Positions 16,262 through 20,522 of a stretch of DNA of 20,522 bases are shown here, in pieces. Under the pieces are notes generated by a model. That model searched no databases, was not told the origin of the DNA, and saw only the letters and a program-made list of their open reading frames with translations. Both the position numbers and the translations under genes were made by a program. This DNA is from Trichomonas tenax (taxonomy: Eukaryota > Parabasalia > Trichomonadida > Trichomonadidae). The DNA lies in assembly GCA_023091735.1 (NCBI GenBank), contig JALKBU010000933.1:1-20522 (forward strand), read 5' to 3'. Numbering within the stretch: the first letter of the stretch is position 1; the number at the start of each line of letters is the position of its first letter.

Positions 16262-16287
16262 TCATATTGAAATGAAATTTGTCATTT
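16262..16287 (+). promoter_or_regulatory. Two successive Inr-like sites before the tetraspanin-like gene
   Basis: TCATA at 16262-16266 lies 8 bases before ATG 16272, and TCATTT at 16282-16287 lies 9 bases before ATG 16293. Both fit the trichomonad initiator and its usual distance, so two mRNAs with different starts, or only the second, may be made. Confidence 0.45.
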
Positions 16288-16889
16288 TTGAGATGTTCAC
16301 CCTCAAGCTAGAGCAGAACATTATTAGATACATTTTCTTGCCCACAACATTAATAACACTTATCGCCATCATTATCACTACATGTGTTCCATTTAAAAAG
16401 ATACCAAGAACTATAGTTTTAGCAACCTGGCTATTTGAACCAACTTTATTAGTCGAAATTATATTATCAATATGTGTTCTTGTCATAGGATTCACTGGAG
16501 CTACAAAATTCAACAGATGCTGGCAAATTTCTTACACATTTTTTGTTGGTTTGATTCTCATCATTGCAATCCTCGCCCTTCTTGCTGTAAATTCTATTAC
16601 ATCATCTGTCGACTCCATTTATGGCAAATTCTGGGATAAGCTAACAATTTATGAATACATTCAAAAAATGCAAGTAGTATTTGAATGCGAAAATTTCACT
16701 GACACTAACGAAAGTGCTGGTTGCCGTGGAAAAATGATTAACTCTCTTTCAAATTATACAATTCTCGCAAAACGCTATATAACTGCTTCTCTTATTGTAA
16801 TGGTTTTATACTTCGTGTTCAACATTCTTTTAGCTCTATTTGTATCTTTGAAAGAAGATAAGAACGAAGCCATCGAAGATGAAGAATGA
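16272..16889 (+). CDS. Tetraspanin-like four-pass membrane protein
   Basis: 205 residues from ATG 16272 (198 from ATG 16293, which has the better initiator). Four hydrophobic segments lie at about residues 19-39, 58-78, 86-107 and 169-193. The loop between segments three and four (~108-168) is the largest and would be extracellular; it has Cys at 139 and 151 and possible N-glycosylation sites (NFT, NES, NYT). The C-terminal tail is short and acidic (NEAIEDEE), so both ends would be cytosolic. This is the tetraspanin topology, and trichomonads have a tetraspanin (TSP) family linked to surface and vesicle membranes. The classical CCG motif is missing, as in divergent members, so 'tetraspanin-like' is as far as I go; a claudin-type four-pass protein is possible. 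Confidence 0.72.
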   Translation: MKFVIFEMFTLKLEQNIIRYIFLPTTLITLIAIIITTCVPFKKIPRTIVLATWLFEPTLLVEIILSICVLVIGFTGATKFNRCWQISYTFFVGLILIIAILALLAVNSITSSVDSIYGKFWDKLTIYEYIQKMQVVFECENFTDTNESAGCRGKMINSLSNYTILAKRYITASLIVMVLYFVFNILLALFVSLKEDKNEAIEDEE

Positions 16890-17023
16890 TTTAATCACTA
16901 CTTTAGACTACTCGTTTGTTATTATTCTATCTGCCTTTCTGATTTTAAACTTTTTTATAATTTAATATAATTTTTTTTGTAATTTAGAGGTATGAAATAT
17001 TGTTTAATATTCAATTTATTAGT

Positions 17024-17446
17024 TTATGCGAAGCCAATTTCAGTAGCAATGTTCATAGCTTCAACATCAGCTGGGAGACGGATGTAAGCCTTCTTAACAA
17101 ACTTGGAGGTGATAACAGTGCAAACCTTGATTGGCTTAACCTTGTAGAGGCGGTTGAAGGCAGCAGCAATCTCTGTCTTTGTAGCCTTGATATCAACCCA
17201 GAAAGTCATTGTGTTCTCGTTCTCAATCTTAACTGTGGACTTATCTGATGTGACTGGGCCGCGGATGATCTTGTAGTCGTTGCGCTTAAGGGAGACTGGC
17301 TGAACAGCCTTGTGCTCGTATACTGGGCGCTTTGGAAGAACCTGAGCAGCCTTCTTGCCGAACTTTGTGAAGTTGCGTGTCTTGGTGACCTCCTTCTTCT
17401 GGCCTTGAGCGAGAGTCTTTGCAGCAGCTTGAGCCTTGCCGGACAT
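17024..17446 (-). CDS. RPL23A: 60S ribosomal protein uL23 (L23a)
   Basis: 140 residues, uL23 family, which sits at the peptide exit tunnel of the large subunit and contacts the signal recognition particle. The basic Ala/Lys N-terminus (AQAAAKTLAQGQKK) is typical of eukaryotic L23a; KIIRGPVTSDKSTVKIENEN and the strand MTFWVDIKATKTEIAAAFN are the conserved core, followed by YKVKPIKVCTVI and KKAYIRLPADVEAMNIATEI. It is slightly shorter than human (156) because of a shorter basic tail. ATG 17446 (MSGKAQ) is preferred over the in-frame TTG at 17467, since the shared ribosomal-protein box lies between them. Codon use is GC-rich, as in uS10, suggesting high expression. It ends TAAA; single exon. Confidence 0.97.
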   Translation of the reverse strand: MSGKAQAAAKTLAQGQKKEVTKTRNFTKFGKKAAQVLPKRPVYEHKAVQPVSLKRNDYKIIRGPVTSDKSTVKIENENTMTFWVDIKATKTEIAAAFNRLYKVKPIKVCTVITSKFVKKAYIRLPADVEAMNIATEIGFA

Positions 17447-17453
17447 GTTAGGG

Positions 17454-17467
17454 AAAAGGAAGGCCAA
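17454..17467 (-). promoter_or_regulatory. Ribosomal-protein start box TTGGCCTTCCTTTT
   Basis: The box ends 7 bases before the uL23 ATG and matches 12 of 14 positions with the box before uS10 (5508-5521), which ends at the same distance from its own ATG. A transcription start within CCTTTT would give a 5' UTR of about a dozen bases. Confidence 0.5.
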
Positions 17468-17488
17468 AACCGCCGATGGAGCGGTTTT
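17466..17488. repeat. Perfect 8-base hairpin upstream of uL23
   Basis: AAAACCGC (17466-17473), a 7-base loop and GCGGTTTT (17481-17488) form a perfect stem 20-42 bases before the uL23 ATG, touching the upstream end of the start box. It is unusually GC-rich for this spacer. uS10 has no equivalent. Beyond it, 17489-17990 is AT-rich with nothing visible. Confidence 0.4.
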
Positions 17489-17990
17489 TCGATTTTTTCG
17501 GTCAATATTCGATATTTTCGCAATTGATTGTGTTATTTGTGTTCTCTATATATTTTGCCATCTATCCGTATGATTTTTAACTTAATAATATTTTGAATCT
17601 GAAATAATCGTTCTATACCACATCTCTTCTACAATCTCTAATTTCATCATATTTCTCAATAATTCTCATTTCTCATTAATACATTCATTGATTTAATGTT
17701 ATATATTATGTGCATTCAACTGGGAATCATTTTTTACTTATGTGCTAATAAGGTTATTTGCATGGCAAAAATTCCAAAGCTGTAAATTCCAGCAATATTA
17801 ATCTAATTGTTCGATAACTTTTATATAGCAACATTATACACATGTTGTAGAAATAAATTATTGTTATTTTATATAGCAATATTGCATATGTCTGATTGAT
17901 TCAATTTGAATTTGCTCTTACAAAAACAGATTTAACAATATAATTAAGCGCATTATATCTACCATAGTCCATTTATTATGTTTTCATTAG

Positions 17991-18200
17991 TTAACTTATC
18001 ATAAGAAAGCTCAATATTGATGAGAGAAATGAAAGAAAGTAGAGGGGTTTCAACTCTCTATTTTGACCCCTGGCCGCTTTCAAGCTACCAGACTTAGTGT
18101 TTAAGCTTGCAAAGGCACGATGATACTTACACTCCTTTTGAAATTCACAATTCGCCTTTTTAACAAAGATGCAAATCATATTCTTAGTGAAAGGTGCTTT
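17991..18200 (-). other. Small ORF with a CCCH-zinc-finger-like start, probably a relic
   Basis: The minus frame is open for 69 codons after TAA at 18201-18203; the first ATG is at 18179 (62 residues). The start reads ICIFVKKANCEFQKECKYH, with Cys spacing x7 and x5 as in C-x7/8-C-x5-C-x3-H RNA-binding fingers, but the last gap has only two residues before His. The upstream KAPFTKN and the CxFxxxxxC pattern suggest a degraded CCCH finger. The remaining sequence is not recognised. No initiator was seen. It may be a gene fragment. A six-base GC stem (AGGGGT at 18044 with ACCCCT at 18066) overlaps its 3' end. The spacer 18204-18665 shows no other coding signal. Confidence 0.3.
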
Positions 18201-18665
18201 TTAACACGAGAAGCATTGAGAATATAACACACAAGCTATTTTCATCAATATTATCATACTAAAACCTCGATCAAAAGCCTTTATCGTTGATATCGAAATT
18301 CAATTTCGTCAAGAATCCGAAATAAGACTGATCAAAGCTTTCCAAATTTATACGTGAGTAATATGTAGTTAGAATTTCATATACAATTATTAATATTGTA
18401 TGAACTTCTAATTTCAAAATGTCGATTTACAAGTTTGAAAGTATTTTATTTAATGAAATGCAATATATTGTCTTTGCAACTAATCCTGCATAAAATGAGC
18501 TTATTAATTTAACCAAAAAATGGGACTGGGATAAAATAGAACAACGTGCTTTTCTGACATGTAACTTATTTTGATATGTAAAGTCAGTATGTCAAATATA
18601 AAGGAAAGTGACATGTTTGGGCGGGAAAAAATGGAAAAGTGTCAATAGGTTGAAATGGATTGAAC

Positions 18666-18878
18666 TCAATGTTGGAAGCCAAAGAAGACTTCATTATGAG
18701 TAGTTGTGGCCTCATTGTGAAGGATGACCTGGTGATCTAGCAGAGATGCATCCAGATGCCTATTCAACAGAATCATGATTCGATGCATGGCGAGGTCGGC
18801 CTGAGACTTCCAAAGCCCTCGAATGGTCAAGCCAGGCCCTATCAAGAACCCACTTATTGATTCAATTTTTAATACACA
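18666..18878 (-). other. Unrecognised 70-codon open frame in a GC-richer island
   Basis: The minus strand is open from after TAA at 18879-18881 to TGA at 18666-18668. It contains GFLIGPGLTIRGLWKSQADL and MHRIMILLNRHLDASLLDHQ. The DNA here (about 18670-18855) is clearly richer in G+C than the AT-rich sequence on both sides, and third positions look like those of coding DNA. The first ATG is internal, so this is probably a fragment of a larger, perhaps mobile, gene. I do not recognise it. The stretch 18879-19314 is AT-rich; a 73-codon plus-strand frame at 19163-19384 overlaps the terminal arm and is probably chance. Confidence 0.3.
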
Positions 18879-19314
18879 TTACATTTTCACTTTTGATATT
18901 AATAAATTATTTTTTTCTATTTTTTATTTTTTCACAGATACCTTTTTCATTACAAGATTATTTTCATATTATTACTTATCCTCATAATTATTAATATATC
19001 ATTAAATTCATAATTAATTGTTCTTGAATCATGAATTAGATAATGTTTTCATATTACGTTCATTTTATATACTGATTTATATTATTTGGATTCTCAATTT
19101 GATCCTTATATTCTTTGTAAAATTCGTTTTTTACTAAATTTTTATTTTTATCTTCAAACTATTTGTTTATAATTCATATTTACCATGCAAAAAGGGATAA
19201 TTTCGACCGAGTTTCTTGGTTTGGAGTGCAACAAAAACTTGCAATGAACTACGTTTATGGTCTTCATACTCAGCGTGGAGTTTCAATCTATAAATGTCAG
19301 TATTGTTTAGACTA

Positions 19315-19439
19315 CAAAGATATTTATAACACTTTTTATAAAGGTGACAATTTGCTCGAGCAAAAAGTGACGGTTTATTCATGAAAAGTGACTTTAAGGT
19401 TCAATGTCACTTTTTGATGTTCACTTTTGTCCTAGACTC
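19315..19439 (+). repeat. Left terminal inverted repeat
   Basis: This arm holds GTGAC/GTCAC or GTTCAC sites flanked by A/T runs in both orientations: GGTGAC (19344), AAAAGTGAC (19363), AAAAGTGAC (19384), GTCACTTTTT (19406) and GTTCACTTTT (19419). A perfect 12-base palindrome TTGCTCGAGCAA lies at 19352-19363. The regular reuse of one site suggests a transposase-binding array. Confidence 0.75.
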
Positions 19440-19516
19440 ACCAAAAAATAAATAGCAAAATATTTACTTTAAATAACAGGATAATTATTCTCGTAACACC
19501 TCATACATGTCATCTC

Positions 19517-19934
19517 TTACATCACAGTTTGCTTCTTTAAAAAAACAAACACAAAAGGACTTAGATCTTGTTCAGTAATATTAAGACGAATCTTAACAGG
19601 GTGCAGCACATTTTCTTCCTGTTGCATCTATAATGAGCCTATCAGAAATACGTTTTTTGGAGTGATCCGTTACATTGTTTTGTGCCAATTTGTTTGTTGA
19701 ATATAGTATTATTTCACAATTTGATATTGGAAAAACTTGAAATTAATGCAGATTATCATTAAAAATAATATTGCAATTTCAAAAAAGTTTTTTTTTGTTT
19801 TCATGAATACCAATAATATCGAATATTGCATTTATAATGAATGGCAGTATTGCTTTAGAGCTTTGCACTTCAATGTATATCATAGAAATGAAAGATCTCA
19901 GAATGATCATGTAACAATAGTATATTAGAATGTG
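19517..19934 (-). pseudogene. Possible pogo-like transposase pieces inside the TIR element
   Basis: Three minus-strand pieces read in order. Piece one (19934-19779) contains KAILPFIINAIFDIIGIHE, similar in layout to the 'P-x-FIFNxDExG' stretch around the first catalytic Asp of DDE_1 transposases. Piece two (19742-19593) contains NVTDHSKKRISDRLIIDATG then RKCAAP, like the 'RSxKRxTxIAxIxADGxxxxP' strands that follow. A one-base shift leads to piece three (19592-19517) with RLNITEQDLSPF, like 'RxTIExxL'. The order and spacing fit one decayed transposase, but each match is weak and was judged by eye. It cannot encode a working enzyme. Confidence 0.35.
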
Positions 19935-20396
19935 CTATTCAGTCTATAATAGTGTGTCCTGATGTGGTTGCGATCCTTCACTTGAAAAGAACAATATTAT
20001 CTGGATCAAATGAATCATTGATGATATTTCTAAAAACTAGATTTGCATATTAATGCTAAAGTATTAATGGTGTCTTTTTGTCGATTTATTTTTTGGAAAG
20101 AATCTGTAAAGATTGCATAAAAATAAAAATTCGTTTTTTCTTTAAAAATTCGAAATTTAGCTCGAGTGTCAGAAGTAACCAAAAGTTCAGAAATAAAAAC
20201 GCTTAATTTTTGGTCTATGAATTAGTAATCATATGCATAGCATTTTTGTTTACCTACCAACATCTCACTTTTGTAACCTAAGTGTACTTTTAGTTGTTTA
20301 TTCTAATTACAGTATCATATGTGTATTCTAAATATATAATTATTTTTGAAAAAGGACCAAAAATTGAGAGTTGAAACACCTTTAAAAAAGTTGGAG

Positions 20397-20522
20397 GAGT
20401 CTATGACAAAAGTGAACACCAAAAAGTGACAGGGAAACCTTAAAGTCACTTTTCATGAATAAACTGTCACTTTTTGCGCGGGCAAATTGTCACCTTTATA
20501 AAAAGTGTCATAAATATCTTTG
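20397..20522 (-). repeat. Right terminal inverted repeat, cut by the window end
   Basis: Mirror copy of 19315-19439. The central palindrome is altered here (TTGCGCGGGCAA) while all GTGAC-type sites are kept. The repeat may continue beyond base 20522. Confidence 0.75.

Larger units (their letters stand above)
19315..20522. mobile_element. Mobile element with ~125-base terminal inverted repeats (may extend past the window)
   Basis: The sequence 19315-19439 and the reverse complement of 20397-20522 align almost end to end with about ten differences and one single-base indel. Both begin CAAAGATATTTAT and end TAGACTC. The ~957 bases between them are AT-rich and carry minus-strand pieces that resemble a pogo-type transposase. 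The right arm stops at the window edge, so the true outer ends and any target-site duplication are not visible. The small difference between arms suggests a fairly recent element, probably non-autonomous now because its coding pieces are broken. Confidence 0.8.

Noticed and set aside
17206..17527. Open frames in other phases over uL23.
   Set aside because: They mirror the codon bias of uL23 and have no family signature.
19163..19384. 73-codon plus-strand frame with a CxxC pair.
   Set aside because: It crosses into the terminal inverted repeat, where the sequence is constrained by the repeat, and no family is recognisable.
1..20522. CRISPR arrays, bacterial operons, rRNA or tRNA genes, and Maverick/Polinton genes.
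   Set aside because: I scanned for repeat-spacer structure, ribosomal RNA landmarks, tRNA boxes, and polymerase B, integrase or capsid signatures, and found none; the gene content is eukaryotic.

Overview
The window looks like chromosomal DNA of a parabasalid protist (a trichomonad such as Tritrichomonas or Trichomonas). The reasons are: about two-thirds A+T overall; intronless eukaryotic genes (ribosomal proteins uS10 and uL23, PP2A scaffold, TGS1, longin R-SNARE, exostosin) separated by AT-rich spacers; TCA-Py-(T/A) initiator-like sites roughly 8-30 bases before start codons; and several stop codons followed by A (TAAA), the combined stop/poly(A) signal known from trichomonads. The species assignment is inference.

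Layout. Bases 1-170 hold the 3' end of an unrecognised gene. Bases 156-1900 are a graveyard: a decayed reading frame on the minus strand, then a frameshifted pogo/Tigger-type (DDE_1) transposase relic whose frame ends 30 bases before the ATG of an intact PP2A scaffold gene (1931-3493). That gene is tail-to-tail with an armadillo-like protein gene (3537-4913, minus). A paralogous armadillo-like gene lies at 6271-7836 (minus), and uS10 (5528-5896, plus) sits between them. A broken ankyrin-repeat gene (8138-8444) precedes a 749-residue VWA-domain protein (9520-11769). Then come a GT47 exostosin-like glycosyltransferase (12068-13300, minus), a VAMP7-type R-SNARE (14280-14930, minus), a TGS1 cap methyltransferase (15325-16149, minus) head-to-head with a tetraspanin-like four-pass protein (16272-16889, plus), and uL23 (17024-17446, minus). 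The last 3 kb holds only relic ORFs and a mobile element with ~125-base inverted terminal arms (19315 to the window end) that carries pieces of a possible pogo-like transposase.

The genes do not form an operon; each appears to have its own promoter. The most interesting new signal is regulatory. An 11-base motif TTTACNTGNCA recurs at least eight times, always in spacers next to gene starts. The two ribosomal protein genes share a TTGGYYTTCCTTTT box about 20 to 7 bases before their ATGs. The PP2A scaffold and uS10 genes share a near-identical 20-base promoter block. The VWA protein has a complete metal-binding site joined to about 550 residues I cannot assign to any family.
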